Part shown: piece by piece, positions 25,343 through 34,155 of the stretch
How the letters are laid out: each line of letters starts with the position of its first letter
Numbering within the stretch: position 1 is the stretch's first letter
NCBI GenBank assembly: GCA_016706685.1
Contig: JADJJE010000022.1
Span: 62,001-126,000 of the forward strand
Origin: Sandaracinaceae bacterium
Lineage (GTDB): Bacteria; Myxococcota_A; Polyangia; Polyangiales; Houyiibacteriaceae
Reading direction: 5' to 3'
Length of the DNA stretch: 64,000 bases
Program-made: the position numbers and the translations under genes
Notes under the pieces: generated by a model
Database searches by the model: none
What the model saw: only the letters and a program-made list of their open reading frames with translations
Told to the model about the DNA's origin: nothing

Positions 25343-26202
25343 GCCGCCCCCTCTGGCAGGTCGGCCAGGATGGCGCGCACCAGGGCCTCGAAGCTGCTGT
25401 GCGCGCGGCGGGCCACGCGCTCCACGTCGGCGTGGTTCAGCACCTCGTCGCTCAGCCCGGCGGCCGCGTTGGTGATGCACGACAGCCCCAGCACGCGTAG
25501 GCCGGCGTGTCGTGCCGCGATGACCTCCAGCACCGTGCTCATGCCCACCGCGTCGCCGCCCAGCGCGCGCAGCATGCGGACCTCGGCGGGCGTCTCGTAT
25601 TGCGGCCCGAGCACGCCCGCGTAGACGCCCTCGGGGAGTGGCAGCGCGAGCCGGGCGGCCGCCGCGCGGGCCACCTCGCGCAGGGCGGGGTCGTAGGCCT
25701 GTCCCATGTCCGGGAAGCGTGGCCCGAGCGCGTCGTCGTTGGGCCCCAGCAGCGGCGTGCGCGCCGTCAGGTTGAGCTGGTCCGTGATCAGCATGAGGTC
25801 GCCGGGGCGCAGATCGGGCCGCACGCCGCCGGCCGCGTTGGTGACCATCAGCGTGTGCGCGCCCAGGCGCCGCATCAGCCGCACGCCGTGCGCCACCGTG
25901 GCCGGTTCATGGCCTTCGTAGAGGTGCACGCGGCCCTGCATGGCCACGCACGAGCGACCCTCGAGGCGGCCGAGCACCAGACGGCCGCGGTGCCCCACCA
26001 CGGTGGACGCGGGCAACCCGGGCAGGTCCGTGTAGTCGATGGCGACCGCGTCTTCGAAGGCGTCGGCCAGCGTGCCCAGGCCCGAGCCCAGCACCAGCGC
26101 GACCTCGGGGGTGGCGCGTGGGGCCCGCTCGCGCACATGGGCGACGCAGCGGTCGAGGTCGGTTCCGCCGGCGGCCGGCGTGCTCTGCGATGGGTGGGTC
26201 AC
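25339..26202 (-). CDS. punA: Purine-nucleoside phosphorylase, trimeric class
   Basis: 287 aa. Class-II PNP (trimeric, mammalian-like) signatures are VLGSGLG (phosphate loop), GHRGRLVLG, MQGRVHLYEGH and TNAAGGVRPDLRPGDLMLI (quoted from the family motif), with the base-binding EVIAARHAGLRVLGLSCITN region near the C-terminus. It phosphorolyses (deoxy)guanosine and inosine to base and ribose-1-phosphate. It is the first gene of the salvage operon with cdd and the amidohydrolase. The divergent gap (26203-26292) should hold promoters for both sides. Confidence 0.95.
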   Translation of the reverse strand: MTHPSQSTPAAGGTDLDRCVAHVRERAPRATPEVALVLGSGLGTLADAFEDAVAIDYTDLPGLPASTVVGHRGRLVLGRLEGRSCVAMQGRVHLYEGHEPATVAHGVRLMRRLGAHTLMVTNAAGGVRPDLRPGDLMLITDQLNLTARTPLLGPNDDALGPRFPDMGQAYDPALREVARAAAARLALPLPEGVYAGVLGPQYETPAEVRMLRALGGDAVGMSTVLEVIAARHAGLRVLGLSCITNAAAGLSDEVLNHADVERVARRAHSSFEALVRAILADLPEGAA

Positions 26203-26292
26203 GCGTCAAGGAAACCCAGAGCGGGGGGCCGTGGTCAACCATCACGTCGCTGTGCGCGTGAATGAAGGGCGCGGGCGTCGTAGAGTGGGCGC

Positions 26293-27015
26293 GTGCAGAC
26301 CCCCGCGCGCCCCAGCCCCCTCTTGGCCCTTCGAGGCTCCTTCGTGCTGATGCTCGCGCTGCTGAGCCTCCTGCTGGTGCCCAGCTGCTCCCGGCGGCGC
26401 GGAGGTGGCGAGGAGCAAGAGACCGCCGGCGCCGAGGCCGTGGCCGTGGCCCTCGCGCCGCGCGAGCTGGTGGGCGCGCTCGCGCTGGACCCCGAGCTGT
26501 TGCACCGCGTCCGCACGCTGACCGACGTGGAGGCGCTGTGCGTGGCGGGCAGCAACGAGCTCTGCAACGCCATCGACGAGGACTGTGACGGCCGCATCGA
26601 CGAGGGCGGCTGCCCCTATCGCTCTGGCGACGTGCAGATCACCATGACCTGGAACAACGGCTCGGACATCGACCTCTTCGTGCGCGAGCCCGACGGCGAC
26701 GTGCTGAGCCACCAGCGCTCCACGTCGGCCCGTGGCGGCCTCTTCGACTATGCGGGACGCGGTCAGTGCGACTCGGCCATCGAGTACCCGCGCATCGAGA
26801 ACGTGTCGTGGCTGCGGGAGGAGGCCCCCGAGGGCGAGTACCAGCTGCTCCTGCACCGCTGGGGCGACTGCCTCGACCGCGCCACCGAGACCCAGGACGC
26901 CGTCAGCGTGATCCTCTCCATCAGCGTGGCCGGCGTGCGCCTCGGCACCTTCCAGGTGGAGCTCGGGCCGCAAGAGCGCTTCGAGGGGATTCGGTTCCGG
27001 ATCAGCGCTCCGTGA
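26293..27015 (+). CDS. Lipoprotein with MopE-type metal-binding motif and YfaP-like beta-sandwich
   Basis: 240 aa from GTG 26293. A signal peptide ends with LVPSC (lipobox Cys near residue 35). Residues ~82-101 hold an acidic CNAIDEDCDGRIDEGGC motif, the repeat seen in copper-binding MopE-like proteins. Residues ~105-240 form a beta-sandwich starting DVQITMTWNNGSDIDLFVRE, which matches the W-x-x-x-x-D-x-D-L-x-V-x-x-P/E pattern of YfaP/DUF2135 domains. I infer it is an exported metal-coordinating surface protein. The stop overlaps the glycosyltransferase start by GTGA. Confidence 0.83.
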   Translation: MQTPARPSPLLALRGSFVLMLALLSLLLVPSCSRRRGGGEEQETAGAEAVAVALAPRELVGALALDPELLHRVRTLTDVEALCVAGSNELCNAIDEDCDGRIDEGGCPYRSGDVQITMTWNNGSDIDLFVREPDGDVLSHQRSTSARGGLFDYAGRGQCDSAIEYPRIENVSWLREEAPEGEYQLLLHRWGDCLDRATETQDAVSVILSISVAGVRLGTFQVELGPQERFEGIRFRISAP

Positions 27016-28538
27016 AGCGCGCGGCGTGGTGGGCGGCCGCGCTCGCGTACGCCGGTTGCTGGCTGGTGGTCGTCGCCGCGGGGTTCGGCGCGGGCCCACC
27101 CAGCACGGTCGCGCTCGCGGTGGCGGCGTCGTTCTTTCCATACGCCGCGCTGGTGGTGGCCCACGTCGGCGACGCGCGTTCGGCTCGGGCGTGCCGCCGG
27201 GCGCTGTGGCTCACGCTGGGTCTCGGGCTGGTGCTGCTGGCCGTTCCGCCGGTGCTCAGCGACGACCTGTACCGCTACGTGTGGGATGGCCGCGTGCTGG
27301 CGGCGGGACACGACCCCTATGCGCACGCGCCCGACGCGCCCGCGCTGGCGGGGCTGCGCGACGCCCACGCGCTGCGGGTGAACCACCCCGAGCTGCCCAC
27401 CATCTACCCGCCGTTGGCCATCGCGGCGTTCGCGGCGCTCTCCGGGCTGGGGCTGCTGGGGCCCAAGCTGCTGGGGCTGCTGGGGCACGCGCTGCTGGTG
27501 TTGGCCGTGGCACGGCTGACGCCGCCGGCCCGCAGCGCGCAGGCCAGCTTCGCCGTGGCGCTCAATCCGCTGCTCTTGGCCGAGGGGCCGCTGAACGGGC
27601 ACATCGACGTGCTGGCGGCGGCGTGCGTGCTGCTGGCGTTGCTGGCGTGGTCGCGGCTGCCCGGTGGCACTTCCACCGTGGGCCCCGTCGTGACGACCCC
27701 ACGCCCCCATCGCGCCCGCGCCGACCGCGCGGCGAGGTTCCGGGTCGGCCTGTTCGGCGCGCTGGCCATCGGGCTCAAGCTGGTGGGCTTCTTGCTGGTG
27801 CCGCTCCTGGCCGGGGCGCGCGACCGTCGCCTCCGCTGGGTGGCACCCGCGCTGTTGCTGGTGGGCGTGGCGTTGCTCGCGCCGCTGCCCTTCGCGGGGC
27901 ACGCCGAGCGCGACGTGCCGAGTGGCCTCGGGCAGTACGCCACGCGCTGGCGCGGGAACGACGGGGCCTACGGCGTGCTCGAGCGGGGCATCGAGCGGGC
28001 GCTGGTGCGGCACTACGGGCTGCGCTGGGGAAAGCTGGACCTCGAGCCCGAGCCCACCTGGCTGAGACAGCTCGCGCGCCTCGGCGTGGACCCGCGCGCG
28101 GGGCTCCTCGGGCCCAAGAAAGAGCCCCCGCCGCCCACGCTGGTGGAGCCCTCTGTGCTGGCCCGGCCCCTGGCGCGCGCGTGCGTCGTGCTGCTGCTGC
28201 TGCTGGTCGTGCTGAGCGTAGTGGTGCGTCCGGTCCCGCCCGCGCTCGCGCTCCGGCGCATCGTTCTCGCGGCCCTGCTGCTCACCCCGCAGCTGCACCC
28301 CTGGTACCTGGCGCTGCTGGTGCCGCTCGAGCTCGTCACCGGGCGCGTGGCGGGGCTGGCCTTCGCAGCAGCGGTCTACGTGGCCTACGTGCCCCTCGAC
28401 GCCTGGGCCGTCACGCGAACGTGGCAGGTGGATTCGGGCGCCCTCGGCGCCATGCACCTCCTCGTGCTGGGCGTGTGGATCGCCGAGCGGGTGCTCGCGC
28501 GCTCCGCGACCCGGGGACCCGAATTGCGCGAACGTTGA
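27012..28538 (+). CDS. Multi-pass membrane glycosyltransferase (GT87/mannosyltransferase-like)
   Basis: 508 aa from GTG 27012. About ten to twelve hydrophobic helices are visible. The first loop carries SDDLYRYVWDGRVLAAG and DPYAHAP, the acidic DD and WDG motif characteristic of polyprenol-phosphate-dependent (GT-C) mannosyl- or glycosyltransferases, and the C-terminal QLHPWYLALLVPLEL is also typical of GT87/DUF2029 members. A 4-base overlap couples it to the lipoprotein gene upstream. I infer sugar transfer from a lipid carrier on the outer face of the inner membrane, and the acceptor is unknown. Confidence 0.85.
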   Translation: MKRAAWWAAALAYAGCWLVVVAAGFGAGPPSTVALAVAASFFPYAALVVAHVGDARSARACRRALWLTLGLGLVLLAVPPVLSDDLYRYVWDGRVLAAGHDPYAHAPDAPALAGLRDAHALRVNHPELPTIYPPLAIAAFAALSGLGLLGPKLLGLLGHALLVLAVARLTPPARSAQASFAVALNPLLLAEGPLNGHIDVLAAACVLLALLAWSRLPGGTSTVGPVVTTPRPHRARADRAARFRVGLFGALAIGLKLVGFLLVPLLAGARDRRLRWVAPALLLVGVALLAPLPFAGHAERDVPSGLGQYATRWRGNDGAYGVLERGIERALVRHYGLRWGKLDLEPEPTWLRQLARLGVDPRAGLLGPKKEPPPPTLVEPSVLARPLARACVVLLLLLVVLSVVVRPVPPALALRRIVLAALLLTPQLHPWYLALLVPLELVTGRVAGLAFAAAVYVAYVPLDAWAVTRTWQVDSGALGAMHLLVLGVWIAERVLARSATRGPELRER

Positions 28539-28613
28539 CGCACGCGCGCGCTTTCCCGTAAATTTGCCGCTGATTTTGCGGCCACCGCTTTCACGGCCGA
28601 GTCAGGACCACGC

Positions 28614-31439
28614 GTGACCGATCTCTCCCTGCCCCCCGGAATTGCCACCCGCTTCACGGCGCAGTCGCTGCTGCACCGAGGCCGGATGGGCGCAGCCTAT
28701 CGGGCGCGTTCCGCGGCGGGCGCCGAGGGGGTGCTGCGCTTGCTCGACACCTCGCTCTCTCGCTCGGCCACCGACCGCATGCGCCTCGCGCGCGGGCTCG
28801 ACAAGCTCATGACCGTGGCGCACCCGGGCTTGGCCGTGCCCAGCGAGCACGGCGAGGACGGCGGTCAGCTCTGGTTCTTCCGCCCGTTCGTCGAGGGCGT
28901 CAGCCTGGCCGAGCGGCTGGCGCAGGGGCCCATGGCCATGGATCAGGCGCTCAGCGTGGGCGGCCAGGTGGCCGATGCGCTGCATGCCCTGCACCGCGCG
29001 GGGCTCTTGCACCGTGACCTCTGCCCGGAGCGCATCCTGCTGCAGCCAGACGGTCGCGCGGTGATCGTGGACGCCACGGTGGCCGCGCCGGTGGACGATG
29101 ACCACGAGCGCATCTTCGGGACCGCGCCGTTCGTGTCGCCCGAGGAGGTGGAGGGCAAGCCCACCAGCTTCCGCAGCGACCTCTATGCGCTGGGCGCCAT
29201 CCTCTATGCATCGCTCTCGGGCGAGCCGCCCTTCGATGGCCCCACGGCCGCGGTCTTCAAGGCGCACCTGAGCGATCCCCCTCCGCCGTTGGGCATGGAC
29301 CTCAACGCGGAGGTGCGCGGCCTGCTGGACCAGCTGCTGGACAAGGAGCCGCGCCGCCGGCCGTTCTCCGCGCAAAAGGTGGCCAAGACGCTGGTGTCCT
29401 ACGTGCCGCCCGCCCTGCGTGTGGCGGAAGGTCCCGCCGGTGCACCCAGCGCAGCGCGGCCTCCGGTGACGGCGCCCGCCGTGGCGGCACCCGTGGCTGC
29501 TCCGCGACCGGCCGCTGGGCCGCCACCGCGCTCGCCCAAGGCCACATTGCTCGGCGTGCCGGCCATCATGCCCCCTGCGGCTGCCCCCGCGCCGGCCGCC
29601 ACGGCGCCGGCCGAGCCCACCACCGCGCGCCAGCCCAGCATCCCGCCGCCGGTGCCCAGCGGTCCCAGCTCGGGCCGACTACCGAAGCGCACCATGGTGG
29701 GGATGCCCGCGCCCAGCGTGGAGAGCACCTCCGGCTTCCGCGATGACGCCACCCAGCAGATCCAGCTCGAGCAGATCGTCGAGGCCCGCGAGCTGCGTGG
29801 GCAGGCGCCGGGCACCGCGCCCACGGCTCCGCTCGGCACCTCCACGGCCACCAAGAGCCGCATCGACACCACGCAGCAGATTGGCTTCGAGCAGATCGTG
29901 GAGGTGCGTCCGAGCCGCCTCCCGCCGCCCACTCCGCCGGCCGCGCCGCCGCTGTTCGAGCGCACCGCCACGGACTTTCCCGCACCCGCACCCGAGTTGA
30001 CCGGCTTCGAAGAAGAGCCGACGTCCATGTTCGATGGTCACCTCGCGGGCGCGCCACCCGTCGCCGCACCGGCGCCGCTCTTCGAGGCGTCGCCGTCCAT
30101 CCTGGTCACGCCGCCCGTCGAGACGCCGCCGGTCACTGGGCCCACGGGCTTCGAGGACGACGAGCCCACCCGCATGTTCGACGGCCACGAGCCGCCCACC
30201 ACCGAGATGACGCTGCCCCCGGTGGATGACGCCGACGTGGCGGACGACGAGGAAGCCGAGGACGAGCCCACCGCGATGTTCAGCTCGTCGGACCTCGGGC
30301 ACACGGTGGAGGACGCGGCGCCCGCGGGACTCGCGGCGCCCATCATCGCGTTCGATCCCCCCCCGCAGGCAGCCGCGCCCGTGACCGCGCCGCTGGGCGC
30401 CATGCCCACCGCGCCTCCCGCGCGCATCAGCGCGCCGCCACCCCTGGCGGGGCGGGTCAGCGCGCCGCCTCCGCTGGCCGCGGCTGTGGCCCCTGCGCCG
30501 CTTGCCCCACCACCCGCCGTCTTCGCTCCCCCCGCCAACTTCCCAGCGGCTGCACCGGCCGTGGCCTCGGACGCGCCGCCCAGCGCCGCTTCGGCAGCCG
30601 ACGTGGCGCCCATCGCGGCCCAACCGGTCAGCGCCGCGCAGCCCAAGCGCTCGGGGCTCAAGATGGCCCTCATCGCGGCTGTCCTGCTGGGCGTCACGGG
30701 CGCCTGCATCGTGGGCATCTGGCTCGCGCTTCCGACCGACGACGACACCGCGGGGTCACCGCCGGCCACCATCGCGGGCACTGGCACCCTCACCGCGCCG
30801 ACGCCGGCGCCCCTGCTCGACGCAGGGACCGTGGCGTTGTTGCCACCCGACTTGGGTCCCCCCGACCTGGGTCCGCCGGACCTCGGTCCGCCCGACTTGG
30901 GCCCGCCGGATCTCGGCCCGCCCGACCTGGGCCCGCCGGATCTCGGCCCGCCCGACGCGGGTCCCATGGACGACGTGGCATTCATGAACGGCCCGCGTCC
31001 GCGTGGCCGTGCCGAGCGCGCGCGCTGGCTGGCCCTGCGTCGCGCCGCCGCGGCCAGCAGCATGATGAGCGCCGCCCGCCCGGCCGCCGCAAACGCCAGC
31101 GCGTCGTCGGGCATTCAAGAGCGAGCGCGCGCAGCCACGGCCGCCGGCAACCACGCCGAGGCCACGCAGCTCTACGAGCAGCTCACGCGCTCGTCGCCTT
31201 CGAACGCGGGCGCTTGGTTCGCCCTTGGTCAGTCGCGCATGCGTCAGCGCAACGGGCGCGGCGCCGCAGCGGCCCTCGAGCGAGCCACGCAGCTGTCTCC
31301 GCGCAACGCCAACTACTGGGCCACCCTCGGCACGGCGCGCCGCAACTCGGGTGACGCAGGGGGCGCGCGCTCGGCCTTCCAGCAAGCGCTGCGCTTCGAT
31401 CCCACCAACGCGACCGCGCTGCGCGGCCTCGGCCAGTAG
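28614..31439 (+). CDS. Kinase-fold protein with disordered linker, TM helix and TPRs; predicted pseudokinase
   Basis: 941 aa from GTG 28614 with AGGA about 8 bases upstream. Residues ~10-265 are a Ser/Thr-kinase fold. The glycine loop is degenerate (HRGRMGAAY), the VAIK Lys is Arg42 (VLRLLD), HRD is kept (133-135) but the catalytic-loop Asn is Arg140, and DFG reads DAT (153-155). ATP/Mg binding is therefore probably lost. Residues ~270-675 are disordered, with repeated acidic motifs (EDEPTAMF, EEPTSMFDGH, DDEPTRMFDGH and DDATQQIQLEQIVE). A transmembrane helix lies at ~682-705, then seven or eight PPDLG repeats (~745-782), then two or more TPR units (~835-941). I infer a membrane scaffold. The repeated T-x-M-F segments could be docking or phosphorylation sites. 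Confidence 0.87.
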   Translation: MTDLSLPPGIATRFTAQSLLHRGRMGAAYRARSAAGAEGVLRLLDTSLSRSATDRMRLARGLDKLMTVAHPGLAVPSEHGEDGGQLWFFRPFVEGVSLAERLAQGPMAMDQALSVGGQVADALHALHRAGLLHRDLCPERILLQPDGRAVIVDATVAAPVDDDHERIFGTAPFVSPEEVEGKPTSFRSDLYALGAILYASLSGEPPFDGPTAAVFKAHLSDPPPPLGMDLNAEVRGLLDQLLDKEPRRRPFSAQKVAKTLVSYVPPALRVAEGPAGAPSAARPPVTAPAVAAPVAAPRPAAGPPPRSPKATLLGVPAIMPPAAAPAPAATAPAEPTTARQPSIPPPVPSGPSSGRLPKRTMVGMPAPSVESTSGFRDDATQQIQLEQIVEARELRGQAPGTAPTAPLGTSTATKSRIDTTQQIGFEQIVEVRPSRLPPPTPPAAPPLFERTATDFPAPAPELTGFEEEPTSMFDGHLAGAPPVAAPAPLFEASPSILVTPPVETPPVTGPTGFEDDEPTRMFDGHEPPTTEMTLPPVDDADVADDEEAEDEPTAMFSSSDLGHTVEDAAPAGLAAPIIAFDPPPQAAAPVTAPLGAMPTAPPARISAPPPLAGRVSAPPPLAAAVAPAPLAPPPAVFAPPANFPAAAPAVASDAPPSAASAADVAPIAAQPVSAAQPKRSGLKMALIAAVLLGVTGACIVGIWLALPTDDDTAGSPPATIAGTGTLTAPTPAPLLDAGTVALLPPDLGPPDLGPPDLGPPDLGPPDLGPPDLGPPDLGPPDAGPMDDVAFMNGPRPRGRAERARWLALRRAAAASSMMSAARPAAANASASSGIQERARAATAAGNHAEATQLYEQLTRSSPSNAGAWFALGQSRMRQRNGRGAAAALERATQLSPRNANYWATLGTARRNSGDAGGARSAFQQALRFDPTNATALRGLGQ

Positions 31440-31747
31440 GCGAGCCAGAGGCGAGTCATCGGAGACCGAGCGCGTGTCCGAGTGGCAAGCCTCAGCTCGT
31501 TGCGCCCACACCGCGCCGGGCAGAGGGGGGGCCCGGACGCGGCGGGGCGGCCCCCCCCCGCCCCCCCCCCCGCCCCCGCCCCGCCCCGCCCCGCCGCCCC
31601 GCCGCCCGCCCCCCCGGCCGCCCCCGCGGGGGGGGGGGGGGGGGCCCCCCCCCGGCCCCGGCCCCGGCCCCGGCCCCGGCCCCGGCCCCGGCCCCGGCCC
31701 CGCCCCCCCCCCCCGCCCCCGCCCCCGCCCCCCCCCCCCCCCCCCCC
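31440..31747. repeat. Convergent intergenic region with extreme G/C homopolymer tract
   Basis: From about 31536 to 31747 the sequence is almost purely G and C: C runs of 7-13, one G run of 17 (about 31628-31644), about ten CCCCGG units (31654-31702), and a 20-base C run (31728-31747) that abuts the trpS stop codon. On the trpS strand this is a series of long G tracts able to form stacked G-quadruplexes. It lies between two converging genes and contains no gene. It may be a real structured terminator region or an artefact of assembly through a hard-to-read tract. 31440-31535 shows nothing notable. Confidence 0.85.
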
Positions 31748-32722
31748 TCAGCGCGCGTGCCCGATGCCCACGGCGTCTCGCACGCGGCGCATGGTCTCGC
31801 GGGCGTGCACGCGCGCGCGCTCGGCGCCGGCCGCCAGCAGCTCGTCCAGCTTGGCCTCGTCGGCGCGCAGCGCGTTGTAGTGCTCACGCTTGGGCCCGAG
31901 CTCCGCGTCGATGGCCTCGAACAGCATCTGCTTCGCGTCGCCCCAGCCGAAGCCACCGGCCGCCAAGCGCTCGGCCAGCACCGCTGCGTCCTTGGGCGAC
32001 AGCTGCAGCAGCAGCTCGTACACCGTGGAACCCACAGCGGTCTTGGGCTCCTCGAGGGACTCCGAGGTGGTCTTGATCTTCATGACCATCTTGCGCAGCG
32101 CCTTCTCGTCCGCGAAGAGCGGCAGCGTGTTGCCGCGGCTCTTGCTCATCTTCTCGCCGTCCGTGCCGGGCACCAGCGGCCCCTCCGCGATCACCGCTTC
32201 GGGCACCACCAGCGTGCCCTCGCCGTAGACATGGTTGATGCGCAGCGCCACGTCGCGGCACAGCTCGAGGTGCTGCTTCTGGTCCTTGCCCACGGGCACC
32301 ACGTGCGTGTCGTACAGCAAGATGTCCGCGGCCATGAGCACCGGGTAGTAGAACACGCCCGCGTTGGGCTTCTCGCCGCCCTTCTCGAGGGCGTCCTTGT
32401 AGGCGTGACCGCGCTCCAGCTGCCCGGTGCCCAGCTGGCAGCTGAGGATCCACGCCAGCTCGAACACCTCGGGGATGGCCGACTGCCGGAAGAGGATGGT
32501 CTCGTTCGGGTCCAGCCCCGACGCCAGCCACGTGGCGGCCACGTCGTACACGTACGTGTGGAGCGCCTTCGGGTCGCTCACCGTGGTGACCGCGTGGTAG
32601 TCCGCGATGAAGTAGAGCGAGCGGTAGCCGCGCGCGAGCTCGAGGGCAGGGCGAATGGCGCCCAGGTAGTTCCCGAGGTGCGGCGTGTTGGTCGGCTTGA
32701 TGCCGGTGAGCGAGGTTTTCAC
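31748..32722 (-). CDS. trpS: Tryptophanyl-tRNA synthetase
   Basis: 324 aa from a GTG start. Class I signatures are present: the HIGH-like TPHLGNYLGA near residue 13 and GEKMSKS near residue 193. Tryptophan-pocket and dimer segments (DYHAVT and VPVGKDQKQHLELCRD) are typical. The enzyme charges tRNA-Trp in the cytosol. The stop codon immediately follows a run of 20 G on the coding strand in the transcript direction. Otherwise length and motifs are normal. Confidence 0.97.
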   Translation of the reverse strand: MKTSLTGIKPTNTPHLGNYLGAIRPALELARGYRSLYFIADYHAVTTVSDPKALHTYVYDVAATWLASGLDPNETILFRQSAIPEVFELAWILSCQLGTGQLERGHAYKDALEKGGEKPNAGVFYYPVLMAADILLYDTHVVPVGKDQKQHLELCRDVALRINHVYGEGTLVVPEAVIAEGPLVPGTDGEKMSKSRGNTLPLFADEKALRKMVMKIKTTSESLEEPKTAVGSTVYELLLQLSPKDAAVLAERLAAGGFGWGDAKQMLFEAIDAELGPKREHYNALRADEAKLDELLAAGAERARVHARETMRRVRDAVGIGHAR

Positions 32723-32771
32723 CGGCGGAGTCTATCCCGGCTCGGCACGCAGACAAGCGCGCGAGCGTGGG

Positions 32772-33320
32772 TCAGGCGCCGAGGCCCGTGGCGCCAGCGG
32801 TCTCGCGCGAAGCCTCCGCCTCTGGCGCGTCGGTCACGGCTTCGCCGTCGCTCGGAGCGGCCTCGTCGGTGCTCTCGGTGGGCAGCAGGTGCGGCGGGAT
32901 CTCCAGCAGCGTCCCGTTGCCCTCGCGCACGGTCTCTTCGACCAGGATGTAGCCGCCCGTCACGCGCTCCCACTCCTGCGCCACGATGGTGTCGGCGATC
33001 ATCATGGTGCTCTGGTCGTACCAGCTGATGTGCACCACGGAGGTCGCGTTCTCCTGCTCCTCACCGCTCACCTGCACGTCCAGGATGTCCATGTCGGCGA
33101 TCTGGATGTCGCGTCCCCAGCGATGGTGGCGCAGCCGGAAGTCGCCGCGGCGGGCGGGTGTGACGCGCAGCTGCGCCAGATCCATGCGGTTCCAGCGCGT
33201 CTCGTCGTTGTATCCCACCACGGCGTCGCGCAGCTTCTCCTCGGAGCCCACGTTCTGGAAGATGCAGCCCGAGGCGAGCACGAACGCGAGGAGCGGGAGG
33301 GGGCGAAGGAGGCGGCGCAT
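32772..33320 (-). CDS. Small lipoprotein of unknown function
   Basis: 182 aa. A short signal peptide ends in VLASGC (lipobox Cys near residue 19). The mature part is beta-strand-rich (VVGYNDETRWNRMDLAQL, DMDILDVQVSGEEQENAT, VVHISWYDQSTMMIADT) and ends in an acidic disordered tail (TESTDEAAPSDGEA). No family is recognised. It lies 49 bp upstream of trpS on the same strand and may be co-transcribed with it. Confidence 0.78.
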   Translation of the reverse strand: MRRLLRPLPLLAFVLASGCIFQNVGSEEKLRDAVVGYNDETRWNRMDLAQLRVTPARRGDFRLRHHRWGRDIQIADMDILDVQVSGEEQENATSVVHISWYDQSTMMIADTIVAQEWERVTGGYILVEETVREGNGTLLEIPPHLLPTESTDEAAPSDGEAVTDAPEAEASRETAGATGLGA

Positions 33321-33394
33321 GCCCGGACGCTAGGGAACGCGCGCCAGGGAAGCAAGATTTCGGCAGCCCAAGGGGTACACTCCCAGGTACCGCC

Positions 33395-34153
33395 ATGCGT
33401 CGCACACCCCACTTCCTTCTATTGGTCGCCGCGCTGCTCGCCCTCTTCGCCCGGGACGCGGACGCGCTGTGCGTGGCCACGCGCACCACGGCCATCCTGG
33501 TGACGCCGCTGGATGTGCCCGTCGCGGCCGACGGATCGCTGCTGGCGGGCATCCAATACGGGTTCGATGCTGGCGGGCTGCCGGCCAGCTACGGCAGCGC
33601 GGGGGAGTTCACCCTGCCGCCGCTCGCGCTGGTGCAACGGACGCGCCGGGTGCCCGTGACGCAGCACCCCATTCCGGGCGGCCTGATCCGGCTCGCCTGG
33701 GCGACCCCGCCGCCTCCCGGGGTGTACGCCCTCGAGGGCTTCGCTGGGCCCGGTGAGACCCCACCTTCGGTCACCATTGGAGGCGTGCTGCCACCTCCAC
33801 CCGCTGCGCCCGTGCTCACGAGCGTCACGCACCAAGAGCGCCACCAGGCCTACGAGGGCCCGCGTGGCGCCGGCCGGTGGACCCAATGGCAGACCCGCGT
33901 GGAGCTGGGGCAGGCGTTGCCCGACCTGGCGGAGTTCCTGGTGGTGCGCACGGTGGGGTCCACCGTCGGCCTCCAGTTCTTCGATGCGCGCTTCGGCACC
34001 ACGCTGGAAGACAGCGGCACGCTCGGTGGCCGCTGCGAACCCGGCTTCGTCGAGGGTCGTGGCCGGGTGGCCGTGCGCGCGCAGGTGGAGGCCTACGTCA
34101 TCGACCACTTCGGCCGCGTGTCGCCCCCGAGCGCGCCCGTCCGAGTGCGTTGA
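33395..34153 (+). CDS. Secreted protein of unknown function
   Basis: 252 aa. The signal peptide (residues 1-25, MRRTPHFLLLVAALLALF) ends ADA before LCVATRTTAIL. Two beta-sandwich-like segments are separated by a Pro-rich stretch (GVLPPPPAAPVLTS). The pattern PAAPVLTSVTHQER and the terminal VIDHFGRVSPPSAPVRV resemble fibronectin type III edges, a weak indication. It converges on the METTL9-like gene with a 2-bp gap. No catalytic motif is seen. Confidence 0.75.
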   Translation: MRRTPHFLLLVAALLALFARDADALCVATRTTAILVTPLDVPVAADGSLLAGIQYGFDAGGLPASYGSAGEFTLPPLALVQRTRRVPVTQHPIPGGLIRLAWATPPPPGVYALEGFAGPGETPPSVTIGGVLPPPPAAPVLTSVTHQERHQAYEGPRGAGRWTQWQTRVELGQALPDLAEFLVVRTVGSTVGLQFFDARFGTTLEDSGTLGGRCEPGFVEGRGRVAVRAQVEAYVIDHFGRVSPPSAPVRVR

Positions 34154-34155
34154 GC

